NCBI GenBank assembly: GCA_016716275.1 | Contig: JADJWR010000001.1 | Span: 124,001-188,000, forward strand | Source: Burkholderiales bacterium | GTDB taxonomy: Bacteria; Pseudomonadota; Gammaproteobacteria; Burkholderiales; Burkholderiaceae_F | Direction: 5' to 3' | DNA length: 64,000 nucleotides | Shown: positions 1 to 8,917 of the stretch, one piece after another | Layout of the letters: every line of letters begins with the position of its first letter | How positions within the stretch are numbered: the first letter of the stretch is position 1 | Notes under the pieces: model-generated | The model's input: only the letters and a program-made list of their open reading frames with translations | What the model was told of the DNA's origin: nothing | The model's database searches: none | Position numbers and translations under genes: made by a program

Positions 1-684
1 GAGATCCTGTGGTTCGCCTACGGCAGCAGCTTTGGCGGCACGCCGTGGCTGCTGGTGCTTGCCTCGGCCACCGCGCTGCTCACCGCCTTCTACATGTTCC
101 GCCTGCTGTGGCTGACCTTCTTCGGCTCGCCGCGGATGGACGAGGAAGTGGCGCACCACATCCACGAGTCGCCGTGGTCGATGACCGGCGTGCTGGTCGT
201 GCTGGCGCTGCTGGCGGCCTTCGGCGGATTCTTCTCGATCCCGCACTTCCTCGAGCCGGTGCTGCCGCTGCCGGCGATCCGCCCCGAGGCGCAGTCGTTC
301 CACGGCCCGCTGGTGTGGATCGCCACCGGACTGGGCGTCGGCGGCCTGCTGCTGGCGGCGTACTTCTACGGCAACGATGCCCGGCGCGCCGCCGCCTGGA
401 AGCCGGGCTTCGAGCCGGTGCACCGGCTGCTGTCCGGCAAGTACTACATCGACGAGCTGTACGCGGCGGTGCTCGGCCGGCCGCTCACCTGGATCTCGGA
501 GAAGGTGTTCCTGCGCATCGGCGACCGGCTGCTGATCGACGGTTCGCTCGACGGGCTGGCGGCGCTCGCCCAGCGCAGCGCCGGCCGGCTGTCGAAGCTG
601 CAGACCGGCAACCTGCACCTGTACGCGTTCCTGGTGCTGGCCGGCATCGTCGGCGCGCTGATCTGGAGCTGGCGCAATGGCTGA
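1..684 (+). CDS. nuoL: NADH-quinone oxidoreductase subunit L, C-terminal part
   Basis: Large antiporter-like membrane subunit of respiratory complex I. The gene enters from outside the window; the first base is already in frame and 227 codons up to the stop are present. Visible are the late transmembrane segments (FYMFRLLWLTFFG near the start) and the C-terminal region with the long amphipathic lateral-helix stretch (about residues 130-200 of this part) and a last membrane helix ending LIWSWRNG. It overlaps nuoM by 8 bases, the usual nuoLMN order. Identity rests on the family pattern and on the following nuoM and nuoN; nothing looks damaged. Confidence 0.95.
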   Translation, partial: EILWFAYGSSFGGTPWLLVLASATALLTAFYMFRLLWLTFFGSPRMDEEVAHHIHESPWSMTGVLVVLALLAAFGGFFSIPHFLEPVLPLPAIRPEAQSFHGPLVWIATGLGVGGLLLAAYFYGNDARRAAAWKPGFEPVHRLLSGKYYIDELYAAVLGRPLTWISEKVFLRIGDRLLIDGSLDGLAALAQRSAGRLSKLQTGNLHLYAFLVLAGIVGALIWSWRNG

Positions 685-2260
685 TGCGGTGCTTCTGAAC
701 GTCGTCCTGTACCTGCCGCTGCTCGGCATCGCGCTGATCGTCGCGATGCCCGACGGGCAGGACGACCGCATCCGCGCCAACTCGTTCGGCGTGATGCTGG
801 CGCAGTTCGTCATCACGGCGATCCTGTACCTGCGCTTCGACCCGAACGTCGCCGGGCTGCAGTTCGAGACCCGGCTGCCGTGGATCGCCGACCTCGGCGT
901 GTACTACCACATCGCGCTGGACGGCTACAACGTGCTGCTGGTGCTGCTCACCGCGTTCCTCGGGCCGCTGGTGGTCGCCGGCGCCTTCAGCGCGATCGGC
1001 AGGGACGTCAAGCTGTTCTATGCGATGGTGTTCTTCATCCAGTTCGCGATGCTCGGCACCTTCGTCGCCCAGGACCTGCTGCTGTTCTACATCTTCTGGG
1101 AAACGATGCTGATCCCGATGTTCCTGATCATCGGCATCTGGGGCGGCGAGCGGCGCATCTACGCGACGCTGAAGTTCGTGCTGTACACGGCGTTCGGCTC
1201 GATCCTGATGCTGGCGGCGCTGATCTACCTGGTGCTGTCGAACTACCAGGACAGCGGCAACCTGTCGTTCGCCTTTGCCGACCTGTTCGGCACCGGGCTG
1301 ACGGTCACCGAGCAAAGCTGGCTGCTGGCCGCCTTCGCGCTGTCGTTCGCCATCAAGGTGCCGATGGTGCCGCTGCACACCTGGCTGCCCGACGCGCACG
1401 TCGAGGCGCCGACCACCGGCAGCGTGATCCTGGCCGGCGTGCTGCTGAAAATGGGCACCTACGGCTTCATCAAGCTCGGCTTTCCGCTGTTCCCGCAGGC
1501 CGCGCAGCTGGCGATGCCGGCGGTGATGGCGCTGGCGGTGGTGAGCATCGTCTACGGCGCCTGCCTGGCACTGGTGCAGACCGACATCAAGAAGATCATC
1601 GCCTACTCGTCGATCAGCCACCTCGGCTACGTGATGCTGGGGCTGGCCAGCCTCGATCTGCTCGGCATCCAGGGCGCGATCATCCAGATGGTCAGCCACG
1701 GCCTGACCGCCGCCGGCCTGTTCCTGATGGTCGGCATGATCTACGAACGCTGCCACACACGCGAGCTGGCGGCCTACGGCGGACTGGCCAAGGCGCTGCC
1801 GGTGTACTCGGTGTTCTTCATGATCCTGACGCTCGCCGCCATCGGCCTGCCGACCACCAGCGGCTTCACCGGCGAGTTCCTGGTGCTGCTCGGCGCCTTC
1901 AACGCCGCCTGGCCGCAGCACCTCGCCGGCGACTCGCTGCCGCTGGCGTGGGCGGTGATCGCGGTGTCGGGCGTGGTGCTCGGCGCGATGTACATGCTGT
2001 GGTTCGCCCAGCGCTTCCTGTACGGCACGACCAAGGTGCCGCACGGCCCGGTGACCGACCTCGACCGGCGCGAGAAGCTGATCCTGGCGGTGCTGCTGGT
2101 GCCGGTGTTCTGGCTCGGCGTCGCTCCCGGTGAACCGATGCGCAAGACCGAGCAGGCGGCGCTGCACTTCCAGCGGCTGATTGCCGGGGCGCAGCAGCCC
2201 GATGCGCTGGTCGCCGCGCCGGTGCCGCTGGCGCTGCGGCCGACGGAGGCGGGGCGATGA
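677..2260 (+). CDS. nuoM: NADH-quinone oxidoreductase subunit M
   Basis: Antiporter-like proton-pumping membrane subunit of complex I, 527 aa, normal length. About 14 hydrophobic helices are visible. Family hallmarks are the ETMLIPMFLIIGIWGG stretch with its conserved glutamate around residue 150, the LHTWLPDAHVEAPTTGS loop around residues 235-250, and KKIIAYSSISHLGYVMLG around residue 305. The ATG lies inside the end of nuoL (8-base overlap), so translation is probably coupled. It overlaps nuoN by 4 bases (ATGA). Confidence 0.98.
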   Translation: MADAVLLNVVLYLPLLGIALIVAMPDGQDDRIRANSFGVMLAQFVITAILYLRFDPNVAGLQFETRLPWIADLGVYYHIALDGYNVLLVLLTAFLGPLVVAGAFSAIGRDVKLFYAMVFFIQFAMLGTFVAQDLLLFYIFWETMLIPMFLIIGIWGGERRIYATLKFVLYTAFGSILMLAALIYLVLSNYQDSGNLSFAFADLFGTGLTVTEQSWLLAAFALSFAIKVPMVPLHTWLPDAHVEAPTTGSVILAGVLLKMGTYGFIKLGFPLFPQAAQLAMPAVMALAVVSIVYGACLALVQTDIKKIIAYSSISHLGYVMLGLASLDLLGIQGAIIQMVSHGLTAAGLFLMVGMIYERCHTRELAAYGGLAKALPVYSVFFMILTLAAIGLPTTSGFTGEFLVLLGAFNAAWPQHLAGDSLPLAWAVIAVSGVVLGAMYMLWFAQRFLYGTTKVPHGPVTDLDRREKLILAVLLVPVFWLGVAPGEPMRKTEQAALHFQRLIAGAQQPDALVAAPVPLALRPTEAGR

Positions 2261-3642
2261 ACTGGACCACCGTGCTCGTTGCGATGTCGCCCGAGCATCT
2301 GCTGCTCGCCGGCATCGTCGTGCTGCTCGCCATCGACATCGTGTTCGAGCGGCCGCGCAGCCACCTGGCGGTGTCGCTGGCGGCGGTGATCGCCGCCACG
2401 CTGGCGGCCGCGGCGCTGGCGATCGCCGGCTACGCGGCCGCGCCGTTCCCCGGCCAGTCGTCGGTCGACTCGTCGGCCTTCGCCGCCAAGGCGATCGTGC
2501 TGGTGCTGGCGATTCCCGCGCTGCTGCTGGCGCGCGACGAGTTCCCCGACGGGCCCTTCTACGTGCTGCTGCTGTCGTCGCTGTATGGCGCCAGCCTGAT
2601 CCTGTCGTCCGACAGCTTCCTGACGCTGTTCCTCGGGCTCGAGCTGATGTCGATTCCGGTCTACGTGCTGGTGCTGCTGGCGATGAAGCGGGTCGAGGCG
2701 ACCGAGGCGGCGCTGAAGTACCTGATCCTCGGCGGCACCGCCACCGCGATGCTGCTGATGGGCGTTTCGCTGCTGTTCGGGTTCACTGGCTCGCTGTCGC
2801 TCGATGCCTTCGGCCGGCTGCTCGACGCCGGCAGCCCGATGGCGCAGGCGGCGGTGGTGCTGATCCTGCTCGCCTTCTTCCTGAAGGCGGCGATCGTGCC
2901 TTTCCACACCTGGGCGCCCGATGCCTACGAGGCGGCCACGGTGCCGGTGACCGCCTTCATGTCGACCGTGATCAAGGCCGGCGTGCTGCTGGCCGCCGTG
3001 CGCCTGTTCGGCGTCAACTCGCTGTCCGGCCGGCTGGTCGAACTGCTGGCGATCCTGTCGCTGGTGTCGATAATCTGGGGCAACCTGGCGGCGATCAGGC
3101 AGTCGAGCTTCCGCCGCATGATCGCCTACTCGTCGATCGCCCACGCCGGCTACCTGTTCTACGCCTTCCTCGGCGACGGCGAGGGACGCTTCCAGGCGGT
3201 GGCCTTCTACGCGCTGGTCTACGGCCTGATGAACCTGCTCGCCTTCGCGGCGCTGCCGATGGCGGCCGTCGATGCCGAGCGCGACCGGCTGGACAACCTC
3301 AAGGGGCTGTACCAGCGCGCGCCGTTCGCCGCGCTGATGATCGCGGTGGCGATGTTCTCGCTGGCCGGCATCCCGCCGCTGCCCGGCTTCGTCGCCAAGT
3401 TCGTGATCTTCCGCAACGTGATCGAAGCCGGCTACACGCTGTATGCGGTGCTCGGTCTGGTCGGCAGCTACCTCGGCATCTACTTCTACCTGCGCGTGCT
3501 GCAGTACATGTTCATGAGCCCGGCGCCGGCCGGGCTGCCGCAACAGGGCTCGGCGCGGCTGGCGCTTGGCGCGATCGCCGTCTGCCTGGTGCCGGCGGTG
3601 ATCCTGACGGTCTATCCGGGCGGGTTGCTCGGCGGGCTGTAG
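2257..3642 (+). CDS. nuoN: NADH-quinone oxidoreductase subunit N
   Basis: Third antiporter-like subunit of complex I, 461 aa, last gene of the nuo operon. Seen are multiple hydrophobic helices, the FLGLELMSIPVYVL motif with its glutamate near residue 130, the FHTWAPDAYEAA loop near residue 220 and RRMIAYSSIAHAGY near residue 285, all diagnostic of the NuoN/MrpD fold. Start overlaps nuoM by 4 bases. A short GC-rich inverted repeat (CGGCGC-G-GCGCCG) lies just after the stop, between this gene and the convergent cNMP-binding gene; it has no T run and is not called a terminator. Confidence 0.97.
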   Translation: MNWTTVLVAMSPEHLLLAGIVVLLAIDIVFERPRSHLAVSLAAVIAATLAAAALAIAGYAAAPFPGQSSVDSSAFAAKAIVLVLAIPALLLARDEFPDGPFYVLLLSSLYGASLILSSDSFLTLFLGLELMSIPVYVLVLLAMKRVEATEAALKYLILGGTATAMLLMGVSLLFGFTGSLSLDAFGRLLDAGSPMAQAAVVLILLAFFLKAAIVPFHTWAPDAYEAATVPVTAFMSTVIKAGVLLAAVRLFGVNSLSGRLVELLAILSLVSIIWGNLAAIRQSSFRRMIAYSSIAHAGYLFYAFLGDGEGRFQAVAFYALVYGLMNLLAFAALPMAAVDAERDRLDNLKGLYQRAPFAALMIAVAMFSLAGIPPLPGFVAKFVIFRNVIEAGYTLYAVLGLVGSYLGIYFYLRVLQYMFMSPAPAGLPQQGSARLALGAIAVCLVPAVILTVYPGGLLGGL

Positions 3643-3691
3643 CAGTCGGCGCGGCGCCGAATCGGCCGCGACACGCTCACCGCGCCGCTGC

Positions 3692-4171
3692 TCACGCCCC
3701 GGCGCGCGCCGCCACCGGCGAGTAGGTGTCCATCAGCTGCAGCCGGGTCGCATCGAGCCGCTCGGAGACGATCAACAGCAGCTTGCGCATCAGGCTGAAG
3801 CCGAACTGCGGATCGGCCTGGCACGATTCGAGCAGCCGGTTGCCGTCGAAGGCCAGCGCCTCGATCCGCTGCAGCGCGCGCGCCTGGAAGGTCGTCGGGC
3901 GTCCGGTGATCAGCGACGAGAAGCCGAACTCGTCGCCGTCGCTGAGCGTCTGGATGCGCAGCACCTTCTTGCCTACCGCCATCTCGAGCGCCAGCCGTCC
4001 GCTGACGATCAGAAAGAAGTCGGTGCTGTCGTCGCCCGAGCGGAAGACGACCTGCTCCGGCTCGAAGGTGGCGCGGCGCGCCTGGGCGGCGAGCCGCTCG
4101 ATCTGCTGCGGCCGGAAATCCTTCGAGAAAGGGTGCTGCGCGAGAAGCGGCTGTAAGTCCTGCGCGTTCAT
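3692..4171 (-). CDS. Stand-alone cyclic-nucleotide-binding domain protein
   Basis: 159-aa cytoplasmic protein consisting almost entirely of one Crp-type cNMP-binding beta-roll (about residues 15-125: FSKDF..IERLAAQ..ATFEPEQVVFRSGD..DFFLIVSGRLAL...GDEFGFSSLITG). No helix-turn-helix follows, so it is not a DNA-binding Crp by itself. A longer reading frame opens at 4312, but a strong AAGGAGG ribosome site precedes the ATG at 4171, so that start was chosen. It is divergent from the malic enzyme gene. The ligand is unknown; the role is probably sensory or regulatory. It is one of three cNMP-domain proteins in this window. Confidence 0.85.
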   Translation of the reverse strand: MNAQDLQPLLAQHPFSKDFRPQQIERLAAQARRATFEPEQVVFRSGDDSTDFFLIVSGRLALEMAVGKKVLRIQTLSDGDEFGFSSLITGRPTTFQARALQRIEALAFDGNRLLESCQADPQFGFSLMRKLLLIVSERLDATRLQLMDTYSPVAARAGA

Positions 4172-4298
4172 CGGTGCCTCCTCCTTGGGTGGTGTCACCG
4201 GCGCTGCGCGGCCCCGCGGCGATGACGCCGGCGACCTCTGAAAAAAATCAAGTCTGCACGTGAACGCTGCGCGCGCACCGGCCGCGCGCGGGCATGTG

Positions 4299-4312
4299 TT
4301 GACCGCTGTCAA
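4299..4312. promoter_or_regulatory. FNR/Anr-like palindrome between cNMP gene and malic enzyme
   Basis: TTGACCGCTGTCAA is a perfect 5-4-5 inverted repeat in the 287-bp divergent intergenic region. It fits the TTGAY-N4-RTCAA layout of Fnr/Anr/Dnr-family operators. Position allows control of either gene. No reliable -10/-35 pair was assigned, so this is a pattern match only. Confidence 0.4.
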
Positions 4313-4458
4313 GCCGGGTTCGAGTCGCGCCTCTAGCGTTACGGCAGCCTAGATTCGTCGTGCGCCGCACAAGGCGGCGCGAATTCCAACCGAACACGGA
4401 TTGAACCGTCGGCACAGAAAAGGCGGCCAGCCGGGCTTCGCCACCGAGGAGAGACACC

Positions 4459-6129
4459 ATGCCGCATCGAGCCAAGCAACGCGTCCTGCCGCCGCCGCTT
4501 CCCGAGTGGTTCCCGCGCGGCACCACGCTTCTGCGTGATCCGACGCTGAACAAGGGCACTGCCTTCACCGATGCCGAGCGCGAGGCGCTCGGCCTGCGCG
4601 GCCTGCTGCCGCCGCGGGTGGCGACACTGGAGGACCAGGTCGAGCGCGTGCTGGAGAACATCCGCCGGCTCGATTCGAACCTGTCGAAGTACATCCTGCT
4701 GGAGTCGCTGCAGGACCGCAACGAGACGCTGTTCTACCGGGTCGTCACCGAGAACCCGGACGAGATGATGCCGCTCATCTACACGCCCACCGTCGGCCTG
4801 GCCTGCCAGCAGTTCGGCCACATCTACCGGCGGCCGCGCGGCATGTACGTCACCGCGGCTGACCGCGGCCGCATCGCCCAGGTGCTGCGCAACTGGCCGT
4901 ACCGGGAGGCAGCGATCATCGTGGTCACCGACGGCGAGCGCATTCTCGGGCTGGGCGACCTCGGCGCCAACGGCATGGGCATCCCGATCGGCAAGCTGGC
5001 CCTTTACACCGCCTGCGCCGGCGTTCACCCGCGCCATTGCCTGCCGGTGCTGCTCGATGTCGGCACCAACAACACCGCGCTGCACACCGACCGCCTGTAC
5101 CTCGGCCTGCGCCAGCCGCGCCTGACCGGCTCCGCCTACGACGAGTTCATCGAAGAGTTCATCGACGCCACCCAGCAGGTGTTCCCGGGCATCGTGGTGC
5201 AGTTCGAGGACTTCGCCAACCACCACGCCTTCACCCTGCTGCAGAAGTACCGCGACCGCATCTGCTCCTTCAACGACGACATCCAGGGCACCGCGTCGGT
5301 CACGGTGGCCGGCATCTTCTCGGCGCTGCGGGTCACCGGCAAGCCGCTCGCCGAGCAGACCTTCGTGTGCCTCGGCGCGGGCGAGGCCGCCACCGGCATC
5401 TCGGACCTGCTGGTCGAGGCGATGGTCGACGACGGCATGGCCGAGCGCGATGCGCGCCGGCGCTGCTGGCTGGTCGACTCGAAGGGGCTGGTGGTCGCCT
5501 CGCGCACCGATCTGGCGGCGCACAAGAAGCCGTACGCGCACGAGCACGCGCCGGCGGCAACCTTCGTCGACGCGGTGCGGCAACTGAAGCCGACGGCGAT
5601 CATCGGCGTTTCCGCCACGCCGAACACCTTCACCCAGGAGGTGGTCGAGACGATGGCGAAGCTGAACGAGCGGCCGATCATCTTCTCGCTGTCCAATCCG
5701 ACCTCGCGTTCGGAGTGCACCGCCGAGCAGGCCTACGGGTGGTCGGGCGGCCGGGCGCTGTTTGCCTCCGGCAGCCCGTTCGATCCGGTCACCCTCGACG
5801 GCCGGCGCTACGTGCCGCGGCAGGGCAACAACTCGTACATCTTTCCCGGCGTCGGTCTCGGCGCGATCGCCGGCGGCCTGGCGCACGTCACCGACCGCAT
5901 GTTCATGGCCGCGGCGCGCACCCTGGCGGCGCAGGTCAGCGATGCCGACCTCGCGCAGGGCAGCCTGTATCCGCCGCTGGCACGCGTGCGAGACGTCTCG
6001 GCGTTCATCGCCGCGGCGGTGATCGAGGAGGCGTTGTCGGCGGGCCTGGCCGGCATCGAGGCACCGGCCGACATGCTGGCTTACGTACATTCGCAGATGT
6101 ACTCGCCCGCCTACGCGGCCTACGCCTGA
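4459..6129 (+). CDS. maeA: NAD-dependent malic enzyme
   Basis: Oxidative decarboxylation of malate to pyruvate and CO2 with reduction of NAD (SfcA/MaeA family), cytoplasmic, 556 aa, normal length. Visible signatures: NKGTAFTDAEREALGLRGLLPP near residues 33-54, TPTVGLACQQF near 110, the metal-binding QFEDFANHHAF near 250, FNDDIQGTASVTVAGI near 275, the nucleotide-binding LGAGEAATGI near 310 and IFSLSNPTSRSECTAEQAY near 410. A GAGGAGAG ribosome site precedes the ATG. It is likely monocistronic, lying between a divergent cNMP-binding gene and the nqr operon. With the neighbouring dctPQM transporter it suggests use of C4-dicarboxylates. Confidence 0.96.
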   Translation: MPHRAKQRVLPPPLPEWFPRGTTLLRDPTLNKGTAFTDAEREALGLRGLLPPRVATLEDQVERVLENIRRLDSNLSKYILLESLQDRNETLFYRVVTENPDEMMPLIYTPTVGLACQQFGHIYRRPRGMYVTAADRGRIAQVLRNWPYREAAIIVVTDGERILGLGDLGANGMGIPIGKLALYTACAGVHPRHCLPVLLDVGTNNTALHTDRLYLGLRQPRLTGSAYDEFIEEFIDATQQVFPGIVVQFEDFANHHAFTLLQKYRDRICSFNDDIQGTASVTVAGIFSALRVTGKPLAEQTFVCLGAGEAATGISDLLVEAMVDDGMAERDARRRCWLVDSKGLVVASRTDLAAHKKPYAHEHAPAATFVDAVRQLKPTAIIGVSATPNTFTQEVVETMAKLNERPIIFSLSNPTSRSECTAEQAYGWSGGRALFASGSPFDPVTLDGRRYVPRQGNNSYIFPGVGLGAIAGGLAHVTDRMFMAAARTLAAQVSDADLAQGSLYPPLARVRDVSAFIAAAVIEEALSAGLAGIEAPADMLAYVHSQMYSPAYAAYA

Positions 6130-6211
6130 TCGCCGACTCGAGATGGATTGCGCGCGGCGCGGATCGGGCGGCGGATTCGCGTTTGCCCGGACGCCGGCTT
6201 GGCCGAGGTCA

Positions 6212-6225
6212 TTGACCACGCTCAA
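6212..6225. promoter_or_regulatory. FNR/Anr-like site upstream of nqrA
   Basis: TTGACCACGCTCAA, one mismatch from a symmetrical TTGAC-N4-GTCAA site, lies about 113 bases before the nqrA start in the 209-bp gap after the malic enzyme gene. It resembles the perfect site at 4299. Inference: oxygen-responsive control of both; no experimental support. Confidence 0.3.
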
Positions 6226-6338
6226 GGCCCGCGCCGGACGGAACGCATACGTTTGCACCGTTTCACCGGCAGTGGCAAGCGCGCGGCCGCCGGCCGCGCC
6301 ACGGGATTGGTGATGCCGCGCACCTGACGAGCGTATCG

Positions 6339-7691
6339 ATGGCCGTGCACAGCAATCGCAAGGGGCTCGACCTGCCGCTGGCCGGTGCGCCGTCGTTGCA
6401 GATTGCCGATGCGCCGGCGAGCCGGCGGGTGGGGCTGCTGGCGGCCGACTGGCCCGGGCTGAAGCCCGGCCTTGCCGTGCAGGTCGGCGACCGCGTGCGG
6501 CGCGGGCAGAAGCTGTTCGAGGACAAGCGCATCCCCGGCGTGGCGTTCACCGCGCCGGCGGCCGGCACGGTGGCGGCGATCCATCGCGGCGAGCGGCGGG
6601 CGCTGATCTCGGTGGTGATCGACGTCGATGCCGGCGACGGCCCGGCGCAGCAGGTCGAGTTCGCCGGCGGCGGCCGCGGCGCGGCCGGGACAGACGTCGG
6701 CGCCGTGCGCTCGCTGATGCGCGAATCCGGCCTGTGGACGGCGCTGCGCCAGCGGCCGTTCGGCCACGTGCCGGCGGCCGACGGTACGGCCGAGGCGGTG
6801 TTCGTCACCGCCGCCGACTCGCGGCCGCACGCGCCGCCGCCGTCGCTGGTGATCGGCAGGCGCGCCGACGACTTCCGCGAGGGGCTCACCGCACTGACCA
6901 GGATCGGCGCCGGTCACGTGTATCTGTGCACGGCGGCGGGCGAGGCGTTCGACGCGCCGCCCGGCGTGCAGGTCGAGCAGTTCCAGGGGCCGCACCCGTC
7001 GGGTTCGGTCGGCTGGCACATCCACCGCGTGCACCCGGTCAGCATGCAGCGGCGTGTTTGGCACGTCGGCTACCAGGACGTGATCGCGCTCGGCCGCCTG
7101 CTGCGCACCGGTACGCTCGACGTCGAGCGGGTGATCTCGCTCGCCGGCCCGTCGGTGCGATCGCCGCGGCTGCTGCGCGTGCGGCTCGGTGCGTCGGTCG
7201 ACCAGCTGGTGGCCGGCGAGCTGCACGAAGGCGAGCACCGCGTGCTGTCGGGCTCGGTGCTCGACGGCCGCATCGCCGCCGGCGAGGCGGGCGGCTTTCT
7301 CGGCCGCTACCACCTGCAGGTGGCGGTGCTGCCGGAAGGCCGCCGCCGCGAGATGTTCGGCTACGTGATGCCCGGCGCCGACAAGTTCTCGGTCACCGGC
7401 AGCGTGCTCGGCGCCTTTTCGCGCGCGCAGCGCGTTCTGACCACCACCACCAACGGCGGCGAGCGGGCGATGGTGCCGATCGGTACCTACGAGCGGGTGC
7501 TGCCGTTCGACATCGAGCCGGTGTTCCTGCTGCGCGCGCTGATCACCCGCGACGACCAGGCGGCCGAGAGGCTCGGCGCGCTCGAACTCGACGAGGAGGA
7601 CCTGGCGCTGGCCACCTGCGTGTGCCCGAGCAAGTACGAGTACGGCCCGCTGCTGCGCGACGCGCTGACGCGCATCGAGAAGGAGCACTGA
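6339..7691 (+). CDS. nqrA: Na+-translocating NADH:quinone reductase subunit A
   Basis: Peripheral cytoplasmic subunit of Na+-NQR, implicated in quinone interaction; 450 aa, typical. The start shows the biotinyl/lipoyl-like fold with the conserved LFEDKRIPGVAFTAPAAGTV segment around residues 58-80; the end carries the CVCPSKYEYGPLLRD motif near residue 430. First gene of the nqr operon; it ends in TGATG, overlapping nqrB. The ribosome site is weak (GACGAG). The ATG is supported by alignment of the N-terminus with the family. Confidence 0.95.
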   Translation: MAVHSNRKGLDLPLAGAPSLQIADAPASRRVGLLAADWPGLKPGLAVQVGDRVRRGQKLFEDKRIPGVAFTAPAAGTVAAIHRGERRALISVVIDVDAGDGPAQQVEFAGGGRGAAGTDVGAVRSLMRESGLWTALRQRPFGHVPAADGTAEAVFVTAADSRPHAPPPSLVIGRRADDFREGLTALTRIGAGHVYLCTAAGEAFDAPPGVQVEQFQGPHPSGSVGWHIHRVHPVSMQRRVWHVGYQDVIALGRLLRTGTLDVERVISLAGPSVRSPRLLRVRLGASVDQLVAGELHEGEHRVLSGSVLDGRIAAGEAGGFLGRYHLQVAVLPEGRRREMFGYVMPGADKFSVTGSVLGAFSRAQRVLTTTTNGGERAMVPIGTYERVLPFDIEPVFLLRALITRDDQAAERLGALELDEEDLALATCVCPSKYEYGPLLRDALTRIEKEH

Positions 7692-8917
7692 TGCGGCCGC
7701 TGCGCGCCTTCCTCGACCGCCAGGCGCACCACTTCGAGAAGGGCGGCCGGCTGGCGAAGCTCTATCCGCTGTGGGAGGCGGCCGACACCTTCTTCTACAC
7801 GCCGGCGTCGGTGGCGCGCGGCTCCAGCCACGTGCGCGACGCGATCGACCTGAAGCGGATGATGATCCTGGTGGTCATCGCCGCGCTGCCGTGCGTGTTC
7901 ATGGCGATGCTCAACACCGGGCTGCAGGCCAACCTGGCGATCGACCCGGCGAAGGTCGCCTCGCTGGAGGGCTGGCGGCACGACGTGATCCGCCTGCTCG
8001 GGGTGGGCTACTCGCCGGAAAGCCCGCTCGCCAACCTGACCCACGGGCTGCTCTACTTCCTGCCGCTGTACATCGTGACGATGGTGGTCGGGCTGACCTG
8101 GGAAGTGCTGTTCGCGGTGGTGCGCAAGGTCGAGGTCAACGAAGGTTTCTTCGTCACCGGCATCCTTTTCCCGCTGATCCTGCCGCCGACCACGCCGCTG
8201 TGGCAGGCGGCGCTGGGCATCAGCTTCGGCGTGGTGATCGCCAAGGAGATCTTCGGCGGCACCGGCATGAACTTCATCAACCCGGCGCTGGCTGCCCGCG
8301 CGTTCCTGTTCTTCGCCTACCCGGCCGAGATCTCCGGCGACAAGGTGTGGACCGCGGTGCCCGAGGGCGCCGCCGTCGACGGCTTCTCCGGCGCGACGCT
8401 GCTCGGGCAGATGCGGGTGATGAGCGGACCGTTCGCCGAGCAGGGCTACTCGTGGTGGAACGCCTTCGCCGGCTGGGAGCCGGGCAGCATGGGCGAGACC
8501 TCGGCGCTCGCCTGCGCCATCGGCGCGGTGATCATCCTGGTCACCAAGGTCGGTTCGTGGCGGACCATGGCCGGCGTGGTGGTCGGCACGGTGGCCATGG
8601 CCAGCCTGCTCAACGCGATCGGCTCGTCGACCAATCCGTGGTTCGGCGTGCCGTTCTGGTGGCACATGGTGCTCGGCAGCTGGGCCTTCGGCACGGTGTT
8701 CATGGCTACCGACCCGGTGACCTCGCCGTTCTCCGAGCGCGGCAAGTGGGTCTACGGGATCCTGATCGGTCTGATGATCGTGCTGATCCGCGTGACCAAT
8801 CCGGCGTATCCGGAGTCGGTGATGCTGGTGATCCTGTTCATGAACGTGATGGCGCCGATCATCGACTGGGGTTTCGTGCAGGCCAACATCCGCAGGAGGC
8901 TGGCGCGCCGTGGCTGA
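7691..8917 (+). CDS. nqrB: Na+-NQR subunit B
   Basis: Integral membrane subunit carrying covalently bound FMN and part of the Na+ path; 408 aa. The flavinylation motif SGAT is at residues 233-236, so the FMN-accepting threonine is Thr236, as in the Vibrio enzyme. About ten hydrophobic helices, with the conserved EIFGGTGMNFINPALAAR near residue 190. The reading frame is open far upstream, but the ATG at the nqrA stop (TGATG) was chosen because family homology begins with LRAFLDRQAHHFEKGG. Confidence 0.96.
   Translation: MRPLRAFLDRQAHHFEKGGRLAKLYPLWEAADTFFYTPASVARGSSHVRDAIDLKRMMILVVIAALPCVFMAMLNTGLQANLAIDPAKVASLEGWRHDVIRLLGVGYSPESPLANLTHGLLYFLPLYIVTMVVGLTWEVLFAVVRKVEVNEGFFVTGILFPLILPPTTPLWQAALGISFGVVIAKEIFGGTGMNFINPALAARAFLFFAYPAEISGDKVWTAVPEGAAVDGFSGATLLGQMRVMSGPFAEQGYSWWNAFAGWEPGSMGETSALACAIGAVIILVTKVGSWRTMAGVVVGTVAMASLLNAIGSSTNPWFGVPFWWHMVLGSWAFGTVFMATDPVTSPFSERGKWVYGILIGLMIVLIRVTNPAYPESVMLVILFMNVMAPIIDWGFVQANIRRRLARRG

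Noticed and set aside
4172..4312. Longer N-terminus for the cNMP-binding protein starting at 4312
   Set aside because: The extra 47 residues have no domain character, and AAGGAGG stands before the ATG at 4171.
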